Part shown: in pieces, positions 33,683-42,941 of the stretch | How the letters are laid out: every line of letters begins with the position of its first letter | How positions within the stretch are numbered: position 1 is the first letter of the stretch | Source: Bacteroidota bacterium | Lineage (GTDB): Bacteria; Bacteroidota; Bacteroidia; Flavobacteriales; Weeksellaceae | DNA: 64,000 bases | Reading direction: 5' to 3' | Assembly: GCA_023460855.1 (NCBI GenBank) | Contig: JAEWOS010000004.1 | Span: 27,464-91,463, forward strand | Program-made: the position numbers and the translations under genes | The notes under the pieces: model-generated | Seen by the model: only the letters and a program-made list of their open reading frames with translations | What the model was told of the DNA's origin: nothing | Database searches by the model: none

Positions 33683-36472
33683 TTACTTTTTAATGACTTT
33701 CACACTTTTCACAAGGCCGTTTTTGTACTTGATCCTCAGAATATAAAGTCCAGTTTTCAAATCAGACAGATTTAATTCCGAAGAAGGATTACTAAACATT
33801 TTCACATTTCTTCCAGACGAGTCCAGAATATGTATCGTACTCATGTTCTTTACATCCGTGATCGTAAGTATATCTGTAAATGGATTCGGATAAACTGCGA
33901 TTGGTTTTACAGAAGTTTCTGAAGTCGACATTACATCAGAAGTTACGCTGATGTTGAAATTTCCTTCATCTCCGGCTGTAGATGTAAAGTATGAAACATT
34001 GATAAAATAAGTTGTTCCCGGAGTTGTAGATATAGTAACGGTTTCAACGTTTCCTGTTCCGTTTGATGAAGAATCTGAAAAATCCGCACAGGTAAAGGCA
34101 CCACATGAACCGGTGTATACATTCAGCTGCTGATTCCACGGAGTTGTCGTGGTGGTTGTTATCGTAACATTTCCGCCATCGCCTGTAAATGTATACCACA
34201 AACCGTCATTTGATGTGGAACATGTGGTGATGTTGCCCGCATTATTTGTAGCGTTTATACCATCATGCTGCGTAAAATTATACGGAAATGATGGAATCAC
34301 AATTGCATTTGCACAATCGTCGTTTGCCGGCACATTCGTCGGTGGTGTAGTAACACAGATTTCGAAGGTCTGCGCGTAATTGGAGCCTGTTCCACTGGAA
34401 TAGACCCGTACATAATAAGTTTGGCCGATTGTCAATCCGCTAAGATTTGCGATATAATTGGTAGAACAAACCATACTGGTAAGTCCTGAGCAGCTGCCCG
34501 ACAGAATTTCCATATAAAGTGTTGTAGATGAAGTTGCACCTACAGAAACCACATTGTTGAGCTGAACTGCATGGTTTGCCGAAGTTGCAGTAAATGTATA
34601 CCAAACATCATCATCCTCCGTACCTGTACATGTTGACAGCACACCACTGTCTGTTGCCCAGGCTGTGCTTCCGGCCGTTATCACACCACAGGACATGCTT
34701 GGATTTACAGTTAAAGATGTTGCGTTAGCGCAGTCGTCATTTGCAGGCGGCGGCGGCACGGTTCCAACACAAATATCAAAACTCTGGCTGTAATTTGTTC
34801 CGTTGAGGCTGCTGTAAACCCGAACCAGATAAATTTGTCCCGGCGTTAAACCATTCAGGACCGCCAATCTGTTAGTAGAACAGGCAAGACTGTTCATTCC
34901 TGCACATCCACCGCTGAAGATCTGCATATACAGTGTTGTGGAAGAAGAAGACCCAGTAGAAGCTACATTACTTAGCTGTACGTAATGTGAAGTAGATAAT
35001 GCTGTAAACGAATACCAGATATCATCATCTGGGTTTCCGGTGCAGGGAGCAGCTGCAGTACCGGAGTTTGTGGCGCTTAAGGTGTTTCCGGATAAGACAG
35101 CAGCACAACTTCCGTCCGGATTTACCGTCAGAGTGATGGCTCCGGCGCATTCATCATTTACCGGTGCGGGTGGAACAGTACTGATGCACAGATCGAAATC
35201 TACTGCATACTGCGGACCGTTTAAGGAAGTGTACACTCGCACGTAATACATCTGGCCGGTAGTTAATCCTGTCAGAAAGGTTGGAGTTGCATCCGTTGTA
35301 TCACAGGCGATGCTGGTTAAAGCTCCACAGGTTCCGCTCAGCACTTGCAGGTAAACCGTTGTAGTGGTAGTAGTTCCCACCGATACGATATTGGAAAGAG
35401 AAACTATATGTTCAGGCCCTGTGGCAATAAACGAATACCAAACATCATCATCAGCGGATCCTGTGCATGGTGAAAGCGCATCTGTTGAAGCAGTTGCATT
35501 CAGCGTTGTACCTGAAACTACAGTAGCACACGTTGAAAACGGCGATACAGTAACCAGAGCAACAGAACTGCAGTCATCATTTGCAGGTGCAGGCGCCATG
35601 GTAGTAAAGCTTCGTTCCGTACAAGATGTAGAAGATCCTGCAGCATTGTAGGCAGAAACTGTATAATAATACTGCGTATTGTTATTCAGCGCAGTTGCAA
35701 GTGTATAGCTGTTTGTATTTCCCAGGTCTACATTATTCAAAATATCTGTACCGCCCGGCGTCGTTCCAAGCGTAATCCGATAGCCGGCCGCATTTTGTGA
35801 CAGACCCCACGTAAAAGTAGGAAGTGTAGAAACACCTGTTGCATTATTAGCAGGTGCGGTGACCGATGGACACGAAGGTGCCGCTGCAACTGTAAGTCCC
35901 TGTAAAGTTACTACTGATTTGGTTGCAGTACGACTTCCGGCCGGTGGCGAATTCGGATCAGGATTGGTGAGATCGTTTCTGTAATAGATCACCGTATTAC
36001 TGCCACCGGAATAATTATAGAAAAGATTTGAACCTTCATTTCCGGGTCCATTTTCATCTACAGCAATTACCAGGTTCTCTGTATTATTATAGGCAAACGG
36101 CGTGGTGAAAACGATATTCACTTCCCCGTTTACAACCGTAACAGTTCCTGAAAAAACCTGCGTAAGGGTGGTTACAGGAATCCAGTCGCTGGTTGTGGTA
36201 AAAGAACCTTTCGTTGTGTGGCCAAGATAAACGGTCCAGTTATTTGAATTCGCGATTGATGATGCTACAGGAAGATAAAATGTGAGTCCCGTAATATTGC
36301 CTGCTGCCGCGGCTCCGATACCGGGCTGTGGCATAATCTGCTGCGAGTACGTGAAGCCGTACTGTGTACTCACCGGCATCAGGTTGGAAGTAGTTCCACC
36401 GCCGATCGTAATTTGAGCATACGCTGTTACTGAAAACAAAGCCAGTAAGAACGAAGATAAAATTTTTCTCAT
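33683..36472 (-). CDS. modular T9SS-secreted protein with four NDDC repeats
   Basis: 929 residues. Signal peptide (1-20, ending TAYAQ); an N-terminal jelly-roll-like domain (about 21-200); a fibronectin III-like domain (about 203-290); then four repeats opening PANDDCxxA or PVNDECxxA near residues 294, 437, 576 and 715, each about 140 residues with YVRVYSS and DDDVWYSF or LWYTF motifs, resembling bacterial pre-peptidase C-terminal/CUB-like domains. A type A T9SS sorting domain closes it (VYPNPFTDILTI ... VKVIKK). No catalytic motif is seen; an adhesin or surface-layer role is likely. TAAATTTG on the minus strand (36497-36504) lies 24 bases upstream. Confidence 0.83.
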   Translation of the reverse strand: MRKILSSFLLALFSVTAYAQITIGGGTTSNLMPVSTQYGFTYSQQIMPQPGIGAAAAGNITGLTFYLPVASSIANSNNWTVYLGHTTKGSFTTTSDWIPVTTLTQVFSGTVTVVNGEVNIVFTTPFAYNNTENLVIAVDENGPGNEGSNLFYNYSGGSNTVIYYRNDLTNPDPNSPPAGSRTATKSVVTLQGLTVAAAPSCPSVTAPANNATGVSTLPTFTWGLSQNAAGYRITLGTTPGGTDILNNVDLGNTNSYTLATALNNNTQYYYTVSAYNAAGSSTSCTERSFTTMAPAPANDDCSSVALVTVSPFSTCATVVSGTTLNATASTDALSPCTGSADDDVWYSFIATGPEHIVSLSNIVSVGTTTTTTVYLQVLSGTCGALTSIACDTTDATPTFLTGLTTGQMYYVRVYTSLNGPQYAVDFDLCISTVPPAPVNDECAGAITLTVNPDGSCAAVLSGNTLSATNSGTAAAPCTGNPDDDIWYSFTALSTSHYVQLSNVASTGSSSSTTLYMQIFSGGCAGMNSLACSTNRLAVLNGLTPGQIYLVRVYSSLNGTNYSQSFDICVGTVPPPPANDDCANATSLTVNPSMSCGVITAGSTAWATDSGVLSTCTGTEDDDVWYTFTATSANHAVQLNNVVSVGATSSTTLYMEILSGSCSGLTSMVCSTNYIANLSGLTIGQTYYVRVYSSGTGSNYAQTFEICVTTPPTNVPANDDCANAIVIPSFPYNFTQHDGINATNNAGNITTCSTSNDGLWYTFTGDGGNVTITTTTTTPWNQQLNVYTGSCGAFTCADFSDSSSNGTGNVETVTISTTPGTTYFINVSYFTSTAGDEGNFNISVTSDVMSTSETSVKPIAVYPNPFTDILTITDVKNMSTIHILDSSGRNVKMFSNPSSELNLSDLKTGLYILRIKYKNGLVKSVKVIKK
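34317..35597 (-). repeat. tandem coding repeats of about 140 aa (NDDC modules)
   Basis: The NDDC/NDEC openings fall at about 35590, 35160, 34745 and 34325, giving a near-regular spacing of 415-430 bases. The first three modules share DDDVWYSFTA/DDDIWYSFTA-type and TxLYMxIxSG-type segments; the fourth has diverged. Confidence 0.75.
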
Positions 36473-36575
36473 ATAATTATGTTATGTTGGTAATAACAAA
36501 TTTATTATTAATATTCAATTATTACTTATAAATTTTATAATATTTTTATAAACAACGTCAATTATTTAGATTATC

Positions 36576-36608
36576 AAAAAAAATCCGTCTCAATTTCTTG
36601 AGACGGAT
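36576..36608 (-). terminator. terminator of the superoxide dismutase gene
   Basis: On the minus strand ATCCGTCTCAA and TTGAGACGGAT pair with a very short loop, then a run of eight T. It lies 22 bases past the stop. Confidence 0.9.
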
Positions 36609-36629
36609 CGGTTAGAAAATGTGAATTTT

Positions 36630-37226
36630 CTATTTATTGTAAAGCTCTTCAACTTTATCCCAGTTGATTACATCAAAAAATGCTGAGATATAATCAGGAC
36701 GCTTGTTTTGATATTTCAGATAATATGCGTGCTCCCAAACATCAAGTCCCAATACCGGCGTTCCTTTGCAATCAGTATCCGGCATTAACGGATTATCCTG
36801 ATTCGGAGTAGAGCAGATTTCCACCTCACCACCGTCTTTCTTGCAAAGCCATGCCCATCCGGAACCGAATCTTGTTTTCGCAGCTTCTGTAAATTCAGAT
36901 TTGAATTTTTCCATTCCTCCGAATTTTTCAATTGCTTCTTTTACTTTTCCTACAGGTTCTTTACTTCCTCCCGGAGTCAGAATTTCCCAGAAAAGCGTGT
37001 GGTTGTAATGTCCGCCACCGTTATTACGTACAGCTTTTTTATCAGATCCTGTTTTGCATATTTCTTCAATTGATTTTCCTTCAAGATCAGTACCTTCAAT
37101 TGCTTTATTCAGATTATCTACATAACCCTGATGATGCTTCGTGTGGTGAATCTCCATTGTTTTTGCATCAATGGTAGGTTCCAGCGCATCATAATCGTAA
37201 CCTAATTTCGGTAGTTCGAATGCCAT
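36630..37226 (-). CDS. sodA: superoxide dismutase, Mn/Fe family (Mn-type features)
   Basis: 198 residues, cytosolic. It dismutates superoxide to oxygen and peroxide. Metal ligands are visible: H27 in EIHHTKHH, the second His in GGGHYNHTLFW, and the DVWEHAYYLKY motif with Asp and the last His. Gly at the GGGH position, where Fe enzymes carry Gln, and NQDNPLMP in the middle point to Mn or cambialistic metal use; this is inference from residue pattern. A minus-strand TATTTTTG (37260-37267) about 33 bases upstream is a candidate -7 element. The gene is monocistronic with its own terminator. Confidence 0.92.
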   Translation of the reverse strand: MAFELPKLGYDYDALEPTIDAKTMEIHHTKHHQGYVDNLNKAIEGTDLEGKSIEEICKTGSDKKAVRNNGGGHYNHTLFWEILTPGGSKEPVGKVKEAIEKFGGMEKFKSEFTEAAKTRFGSGWAWLCKKDGGEVEICSTPNQDNPLMPDTDCKGTPVLGLDVWEHAYYLKYQNKRPDYISAFFDVINWDKVEELYNK

Positions 37227-37326
37227 AATTTTGAATTTTTATTTTTAAAATATTTACCTCAAAAATACCAAATTAAAAGAAGAAGTGGCTTACAGATTCT
37301 CAAAGATTTTTTATACCAGAAAGATC

Positions 37327-39102
37327 TTATCTGTTCATCGACATCAGGAATTCTTCATTGCTGATTGTCCCTCTGATATTTTTCTCAACAAATTCCATCG
37401 CCTCAACCGGATTCATGTCGGAAAGATACTTCCTCATTATCCACATTCTCTGGCTCGTTGCAGGATCTAGCAGGAGATCATCTTTACGTGTACTCGAAGC
37501 AACCAGGTCGATCGCCGGGAATACGCGCTTGTTCGCAATTTTTCTGTCCAGCTGCAGTTCCATGTTTCCGGTTCCTTTAAATTCCTCGAAAATTACTTCA
37601 TCCATTTTGGAACCTGTATCGATAAGTGCCGTTGCAATGATGGTCAGCGATCCTCCGCCTTCAATATTTCTTGCCGCCCCAAAAAATCTCTTCGGCCTGT
37701 GCAGTGCATTAGCATCCACACCACCGGAAAGCACTTTTCCTGAAGCCGGCGTTACTGTATTATAAGCCCTTGCCAGTCTGGTAATGGAATCCAGGAGAAT
37801 TACCACATCATGACCGCATTCTACAAGCCTTTGTGCTTTTGCAAGAACGAGGTTTGCTACTTTTACATGTTTGTCTGCAGCTTCGTCAAAAGTAGATGCA
37901 ATCACTTCTGCATTTACGCTTCGTTCCATGTCAGTTACTTCTTCCGGCCTTTCATCGATCAGCAGAACCATCATATATGCTTCCGGATGATTTGCAGAAA
38001 TAGCATTCGCAATATCCTTCAGAAGCATTGTCTTACCGGTTTTCGGCTGAGCAACGATCATCGCACGCTGTCCTTTACCAATTGGTGCAAACATATCAAC
38101 GATTCTCGTAGAATTGGTGGAGCCTTTACCTGCAAGATTGAATTTTTCCTCCGGGAAAAGCGGTGTGAGATATTCGAAAGCGACACGGTCCTTGATAAAA
38201 TCGAGATCACGGCCGTTTACTTCCAGTGGTTTTTGCAGTGAAAAATATTTCTCGCCTTCTTTCGGAAGACGAACGATACCTTTTACCGTATCTCCAGTTT
38301 TCAAACCATAATTTCTAATCTGCGCCGTAGAAACGTACACATCGTCGGGTGATGAAATATAAGAGAAATCGGATGAACGCAGGAAGCCGTAATTATCTGG
38401 TAAAATTTCCAGCACACCTTCAATCGTCACAAGACCGTCGAAGTTGAATTCTTTTTTTGCTTCGCCGCCTTCCTGGTTTTCAGCATTACGGTTCTGATGT
38501 TTCTGATGCTGATTCCGGTTTTGATTCTGATTCTGGTTCTGGTTCTGATTCTGATTCTGGTTTTGATTCGGATTCCGGTTGCTGTTTTGCTGGTTGCCCT
38601 GAGTTCCGGAATTCCTTTGGGGTTGATTCTGAGGGACCTCAGCTTCGGTTTTCTGCTCAGTAATTTCAGTTTTCTGTGCTGCTTCTGCGTTTTCCTGTTG
38701 CTTCGGCGCTCTTTGTCTTTTCGTACGCTGCGTCTTTTGAGGCTGCGCAGAAACTTCCTGCACTGCAGCTTCTTCAGCAGCAACCGGTGTTTCTTCAGCT
38801 GCAGGAACAGCTACTTCTGTATCTTTTGGCTCAGTAGTTTCTGCTGTTTCTGTTTTCTTTTTGCGACCGCGTTTTTTTGGAGCCGGAGCTTCAGCAGCTG
38901 TTGTTTCTTCTTTTACTTCCGCTCCTGTTTCTGTAGCGCTGTAATATTCTTTTGCTGTTTTGGTGTTGGATGCCTGGAAATCGAGAATTGCAAAAATCAC
39001 CGTGTTCTGGTCGCTGTTTCTCGCAACCTTTATGCCTAAATCCTGCACGATCTTTTGCAGTTCTGAAACGGATTTAGACCGTAACGTTTCAATGTTGAAC
39101 AT
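37327..39102 (-). CDS. rho: transcription termination factor Rho with a long disordered insert
   Basis: 591 residues, well above the roughly 420 of E. coli Rho. Residues 1-45 are the helical Rho N-domain (ETLRSKSVSELQKIVQ). Residues 58-218 are low-complexity: Glu/Ala/Pro-rich with basic clusters (PKKRGRKKK, KRQRAP), then a Q/N tract at 171-206. RNA-binding and motor domains follow: the cold-shock-like region VLEILPDNYGFLRS, Walker A AQPKTGKTMLLKDIAN, ERPEEVTDM, LDSITRLARAYN and the Q/R-loop region. Rho is the hexameric helicase that terminates transcription. Extended disordered Rho is characteristic of Bacteroidetes, and in Bacteroides it has been reported to drive condensate formation. A consensus promoter lies upstream, leaving a leader of about 85 bases. 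Confidence 0.95.
   Translation of the reverse strand: MFNIETLRSKSVSELQKIVQDLGIKVARNSDQNTVIFAILDFQASNTKTAKEYYSATETGAEVKEETTAAEAPAPKKRGRKKKTETAETTEPKDTEVAVPAAEETPVAAEEAAVQEVSAQPQKTQRTKRQRAPKQQENAEAAQKTEITEQKTEAEVPQNQPQRNSGTQGNQQNSNRNPNQNQNQNQNQNQNQNQNRNQHQKHQNRNAENQEGGEAKKEFNFDGLVTIEGVLEILPDNYGFLRSSDFSYISSPDDVYVSTAQIRNYGLKTGDTVKGIVRLPKEGEKYFSLQKPLEVNGRDLDFIKDRVAFEYLTPLFPEEKFNLAGKGSTNSTRIVDMFAPIGKGQRAMIVAQPKTGKTMLLKDIANAISANHPEAYMMVLLIDERPEEVTDMERSVNAEVIASTFDEAADKHVKVANLVLAKAQRLVECGHDVVILLDSITRLARAYNTVTPASGKVLSGGVDANALHRPKRFFGAARNIEGGGSLTIIATALIDTGSKMDEVIFEEFKGTGNMELQLDRKIANKRVFPAIDLVASSTRKDDLLLDPATSQRMWIMRKYLSDMNPVEAMEFVEKNIRGTISNEEFLMSMNR
38519..38572. repeat. hexamer tandem repeat (TTCTGR) encoding the Rho Q/N tract
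   Basis: About eight to nine 6-base units (TTCTGA/TTCTGG with a few TTTTGA and TTCGGA variants) on the plus strand, encoding alternating Asn-Gln in rho on the minus strand. In-frame copy-number change by slippage would lengthen or shorten the tract without a frameshift. Confidence 0.85.
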
Positions 39103-39194
39103 ATAAAATGATAGGTATGTTGTAATATATTGTCTGTGGAAAAAGTAATCCGAAGACCATAATGTCAGGCGACATTAATACTTGGTGTATGATG

Positions 39195-39224
39195 CAAATC
39201 TACACTAATTTTTGAACTGTGCAA
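39195..39224 (-). promoter_or_regulatory. rho promoter, TTG-N19-TAGATTTG
   Basis: On the minus strand TTG (39224-39222) and TAGATTTG (39202-39195) are 19 bases apart. Transcription would start near 39189, giving a leader of about 85 bases. It overlaps the opposite DUF4293 promoter. Confidence 0.72.
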
Positions 39225-39241
39225 AATTTATCCTATTTTTG
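39212..39241 (+). promoter_or_regulatory. DUF4293 promoter, TTG-N19-TATTTTTG
   Basis: TTG at 39212-39214 and TATTTTTG at 39234-39241, 19 bases apart, a full consensus match. Start of transcription would be near 39247, about 11 bases before the ATG at 39258. It shares 13 bases with the divergent rho promoter. Confidence 0.75.
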
Positions 39242-39257
39242 TGGCCTTAACAAGGGA

Positions 39258-39647
39258 ATGTTACAGAGAATTCAAACCATATTTCTGATAATCGCTGCAC
39301 TTTCTGCAGCAGCACTTCACTTCACAGGAATGGATGTGAAAATTTTCGGAAACCATTACATTCTAGCAGCTACTACGCTGTTTTCTTTCGTATTATCCCT
39401 TGTATCCGTTTTCAGTTATAAAAACAGACCCCGACAGATCATGCTGAATAATTTCAACATGATGATAAACGCTTTGTTGACTGGTGTGCTGCTTTACTGG
39501 CTGCTCACATTATCTGGAGGAATTGATTTTCCTGAGAAAGGTATTGAGCCGGTATTTCCCTTCATTGCGCTGTTCTGCCTTTTTCTGGCAAACCTGAACA
39601 TACGCAGAGACGAGAGGCTCGTAAAATCTGTAGACAGACTGCGCTAA
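39258..39647 (+). CDS. DUF4293 family membrane protein
   Basis: 129 residues with four predicted membrane helices (about 5-22, 30-48, 62-80, 93-113) and a basic tail. The start MLQRIQTIFLIIAALSAA is typical of DUF4293, a Bacteroidetes family usually divergent from rho, as here. The ATG at 39258 is chosen because the promoter ends at 39241; the open frame upstream has no initiation signal. Function unknown. Confidence 0.82.
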   Translation: MLQRIQTIFLIIAALSAAALHFTGMDVKIFGNHYILAATTLFSFVLSLVSVFSYKNRPRQIMLNNFNMMINALLTGVLLYWLLTLSGGIDFPEKGIEPVFPFIALFCLFLANLNIRRDERLVKSVDRLR

Positions 39648-39671
39648 CCCTGCAACGATTTTTATGTGTGT

Positions 39672-39702
39672 AGACAGTTCCTTATCCGGGAACTGTCTTT
39701 TT
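39672..39702 (+). terminator. terminator after the DUF4293 gene
   Basis: GACAGTTCC and GGAACTGTC flank a short loop and are followed by a T-run, 26 bases beyond the stop. Confidence 0.88.
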
Positions 39703-39773
39703 ATTATAATGTTCCTGCAGGTGAGCTAATTCACATGAACGGAAATGCTTAATTTTGCACCTCATCCCGCTTT

Positions 39774-41606
39774 ATGAATTATTATAAGAGAACGCTTCAG
39801 TACATTTTACCGTACAAAAGCTCATTGGCTGCCGGTATTTTCTTCAATGTATTGTATGCCATTTTCAATATTTTCTCCATTGTGCTTTTTATTCCGGTTC
39901 TTAAAATACTTTTTGATACCGAAACAACACCAATAGCGCAGGAACCTGTATACAGCGGAAAAATAAGTGAAATCGGAGATTATGCTACTGCCCGTTTCAA
40001 TTTTTTTATTCAGGAACTCGATGCAACCAAAGGTTCGGAGTACGTGCTGCTAATCACCTGCATCTTCTTCATCGCAATGTTTATGTTCCGTAATATTTTC
40101 AGCTATTTGTCAGAATTTTACCTTACATATTCCAGAACAGGTGTTTCGCGCGACTTTCGAATTAACCTTCATAACAAAATTCTCGATCTGCCCGTTGCTT
40201 TTTTTTCAGACAGCAGAAAGGGTGATGTATTTGCGAGAATTACCTCAGATGTCGGCGAAATTGAAGGAAATATCCTCAACAGTCTCATCGATATTGTACG
40301 ATCGCCGATTGTGATCATTATAACAATGGGTTATCTGCTTTATTCCAATTTTCAGCTCACCGTTTTTACATTAATTGTTTTTCCGATTATGGGAACGCTG
40401 ATTTCCATGATTGGTAAAAGCCTGAAAAAAGACACGGGCGAAGCACAGCAGGAACTCGGAAAGATGTATTCTTATGTTGATGAAACGCTTGTCGGACTGA
40501 AAGTAATCAAGATTTTCGACGCGTCATCACTAATCAGCAGAAGATTCGATCAGACGCTGAACAAAATCAGGAATCTTTCCCTGAGGTTATTCAAGAAAAA
40601 AGCACTTGCATCACCGGTGAGTGAACTTTTGGGCGCACTGACAATTGGCATGATCGTATATTTTGGCGGAAGGCTTTCGTTAAAAGGTGAAGGATTGAGC
40701 GGAGCAGAATTTATTGCTTATATCGCACTTTTTTACACAATTCTGGATCCACTGAAAAAACTGGCAAATTCAATTTCAAATTTTCAGAAAGGCGAAGTGT
40801 CCGCAAAAAGGGTTTTTGATGTTCTTGACGCCGATTATGAAATAAAAGAAGTGGAAAATGCGCAGGAAATCAGCGAGTTTAAAGATAAAATAGAATTTAA
40901 GAATGTCGGTTTTGCCTATGAAGACCGAAAGGTACTTGAAAATTTTACGCTCACAGTTCCTATCGGAAAAACCGTCGCACTGGTGGGACAGAGCGGAAGC
41001 GGAAAAAGTACCGTTGCAAATCTAATTACGCGTTTCTGGGATGTTCAGGAAGGTGAAATTCTGATCGACGGCATGAATATCCAGCATCTTAAACTAAGCA
41101 GTTACCGCAAACTCTTCGGGCTTGTAACCCAGGATAATATTCTGTTTAACGAAAGCATCCGGAATAACATCGCGCTAGGAAATCAGAAGGCCAGCGAAGC
41201 TATGGTGGAGGAAGCTGCGAGAATTGCCAATGCCCACGATTTCATCTCTGAACTGCCAAAAAGTTATGAGACAGGAATCGGTGAAGCAGGCGGAAAACTT
41301 TCTGGAGGACAAAAGCAGCGGGTCTCAATTGCGAGAGCCGTTCTGAAAAATCCGCCAATCATGATTCTGGATGAGGCCACTTCCGCTTTGGATACGGAAA
41401 GTGAAAGATTTGTTCAGGAAGCGCTCGACAATATGATGCAGAACAGGACTTCCCTGGTAATTGCACACCGGCTTTCCACTATTCAGAAAGCAGATATCAT
41501 CGTGGTAATGGAGCGCGGCAAAATTGTGGAGCAGGGCACCCACAGCGAACTGTACGATCGTGACGGCATCTACCGTAAACTCGTGGACCTGCAGAATTTC
41601 GAGTAA
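39774..41606 (+). CDS. MsbA-like ABC exporter
   Basis: 610 residues: six membrane helices in a transmembrane domain (about 15-320) fused to an ATPase domain with Walker A GQSGSGKST, signature LSGGQKQRVSI, Walker B MILDEATSALD and the switch histidine in VIAHRLST. This is a type IV half-transporter that works as a homodimer. It resembles MsbA, the lipid A-core flippase, but multidrug exporters look the same, so the substrate is inferred only from its housekeeping neighbourhood. TAATTTTG (39750-39757) 16 bases before the ATG is a candidate -7 element. Confidence 0.85.
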   Translation: MNYYKRTLQYILPYKSSLAAGIFFNVLYAIFNIFSIVLFIPVLKILFDTETTPIAQEPVYSGKISEIGDYATARFNFFIQELDATKGSEYVLLITCIFFIAMFMFRNIFSYLSEFYLTYSRTGVSRDFRINLHNKILDLPVAFFSDSRKGDVFARITSDVGEIEGNILNSLIDIVRSPIVIIITMGYLLYSNFQLTVFTLIVFPIMGTLISMIGKSLKKDTGEAQQELGKMYSYVDETLVGLKVIKIFDASSLISRRFDQTLNKIRNLSLRLFKKKALASPVSELLGALTIGMIVYFGGRLSLKGEGLSGAEFIAYIALFYTILDPLKKLANSISNFQKGEVSAKRVFDVLDADYEIKEVENAQEISEFKDKIEFKNVGFAYEDRKVLENFTLTVPIGKTVALVGQSGSGKSTVANLITRFWDVQEGEILIDGMNIQHLKLSSYRKLFGLVTQDNILFNESIRNNIALGNQKASEAMVEEAARIANAHDFISELPKSYETGIGEAGGKLSGGQKQRVSIARAVLKNPPIMILDEATSALDTESERFVQEALDNMMQNRTSLVIAHRLSTIQKADIIVVMERGKIVEQGTHSELYDRDGIYRKLVDLQNFE

Positions 41607-41618
41607 AAAAGAATTTTC

Positions 41619-42917
41619 TTATTCCTCTTCGGTTTCCGATTCGAAAATGACGTTTGTTTCCGGATCTTTCAGTCTTATTCTGAGAAAATTTTCGATGTTT
41701 TCCCTTTCCGCCGCATTGAGATTGTCGGTGGAAATAACGAGCGCCACTTTTGTTGCACCCGGAACGGAATCGCGCTGAATTTTTGTATTCGTAAAAGAGA
41801 AGCCGGAAATTTCAGGATCCTGCAGTCGTAGCTCATCGAAAATCTCCCTGGAACGTTTTTCTTCATTGGTGATGCTGTCCTGGATGCTCATCACTTTTCT
41901 CATATTATCCTGCGCAATTTGGGTACGGTTCTGATCCAGCGTATTCGGTTGAGAAGTAAAATTGAAACCCTGTTTAATGGTTATTTTGGTTCCCTGAAGT
42001 CCGTATTTTGCGCCCTTTTTGATCATCGCCGCAAAGTCCTGCTGAGTCAGCCTTTCACCGCCGTACGTAAGTTCAATTTCATTTTTTTCGAAGGAAATAT
42101 TCTTCGAAAGCAGGAAATTATTCGGAAAAAGCGCATCTGAAGTAATATATCGGTTGGCATTCTGCTCAAAATTATTTTTCAGAATCATCTGATAACCGAA
42201 CCATATACTCGGAATCAGCGTTACCACAGTAAGAACCCACATAAATATTTTCCATTTTCTTTCGGTCTGAGGTTCCGTAAAGTTGTGATCCGGAAACTGC
42301 AGGATTTTCACCATAATAAAAGTAGCAACCGCAATGAAAACCGAATTGATCGTATACAGATAAAATGCACCGAAAAAATAATTGAACTGTCCGGTTGCAA
42401 GCCCGAAACCTGCGGTGCAAAGTGGCGGCATCAAAGCTGTAGCAATGGCAACCCCTGGAATAACATTTCCTTTCAGTTTACTGCCGTTTGCAAGCATTCC
42501 CGCACAACCGCCGACAAACGCAATCAGCACATCATAAATATTGGGAGCAGTTCGCGCCAGAATCTCGGAATGCGCCTCACTTAACGGAGAAATAAAGAAA
42601 TACAGTGTGGAAGTAACGAGACCTGCGACAGTCGCAAAAAAGAAATTGACGATCGATTTCCGCAAAATTTTCGGGTGGCTCACTGCAACGGCAAAACCAA
42701 CGCCCATGATCGGTCCCATCAAAGGCGAAATAAGCATGGCGCCAATAATAACGGCTGTTGAATTGACGTTGAGTCCTAAACTCGCAATGAAAACGGCAAA
42801 AATGAGAATCCAGAGATTCGTGCCCTTAAACGGAATATTGCTCTCAATATTCTCGCGGACTTCCTCGTACTCTTCCTTCTGGGTAAACAGGCTGAAAATT
42901 GCTTTGAGTTTCTTCAT
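41619..42917 (-). CDS. DUF389 family membrane protein
   Basis: 432 residues. After a charged N-terminus come about six helices (35-265) with the DUF389 signature AVIIGAMLISPLMGPIMGVGFAV, then a cytosolic or periplasmic C-terminal domain (about 285-432) rich in charged residues. The family (TIGR00341-like) has no settled function. The ATG at 42917 is preferred to the TTG at 42938, because a terminator hairpin for the upstream psd gene covers 42922-42941. It converges on the ABC exporter with a 12-base gap. Confidence 0.82.
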   Translation of the reverse strand: MKKLKAIFSLFTQKEEYEEVRENIESNIPFKGTNLWILIFAVFIASLGLNVNSTAVIIGAMLISPLMGPIMGVGFAVAVSHPKILRKSIVNFFFATVAGLVTSTLYFFISPLSEAHSEILARTAPNIYDVLIAFVGGCAGMLANGSKLKGNVIPGVAIATALMPPLCTAGFGLATGQFNYFFGAFYLYTINSVFIAVATFIMVKILQFPDHNFTEPQTERKWKIFMWVLTVVTLIPSIWFGYQMILKNNFEQNANRYITSDALFPNNFLLSKNISFEKNEIELTYGGERLTQQDFAAMIKKGAKYGLQGTKITIKQGFNFTSQPNTLDQNRTQIAQDNMRKVMSIQDSITNEEKRSREIFDELRLQDPEISGFSFTNTKIQRDSVPGATKVALVISTDNLNAAERENIENFLRIRLKDPETNVIFESETEEE

Positions 42918-42921
42918 AAAA

Positions 42922-42941
42922 AAATTGCCGGAAGGCAATTT
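42922..42941 (-). terminator. terminator of psd abutting the DUF389 start codon
   Basis: On the minus strand AAATTGCC and GGCAATTT form a perfect 8-bp stem with a 4-base loop, then a T-run leads directly into ATG at 42917. The stem is moderately GC-poor. Confidence 0.6.

Noticed and set aside
38519..38572. Tandem repeat considered as a CRISPR or non-coding repeat array
   Set aside because: Units are 6 bases without spacers and code in frame for Asn-Gln in Rho.
38497..39039. 180-residue open frame antisense to rho, rich in Phe/Leu/Ser
   Set aside because: It is the complement of the low-complexity Rho insert and N-domain; the hydrophobic repeats come from the hexamer repeat read backwards. 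No promoter or family match.
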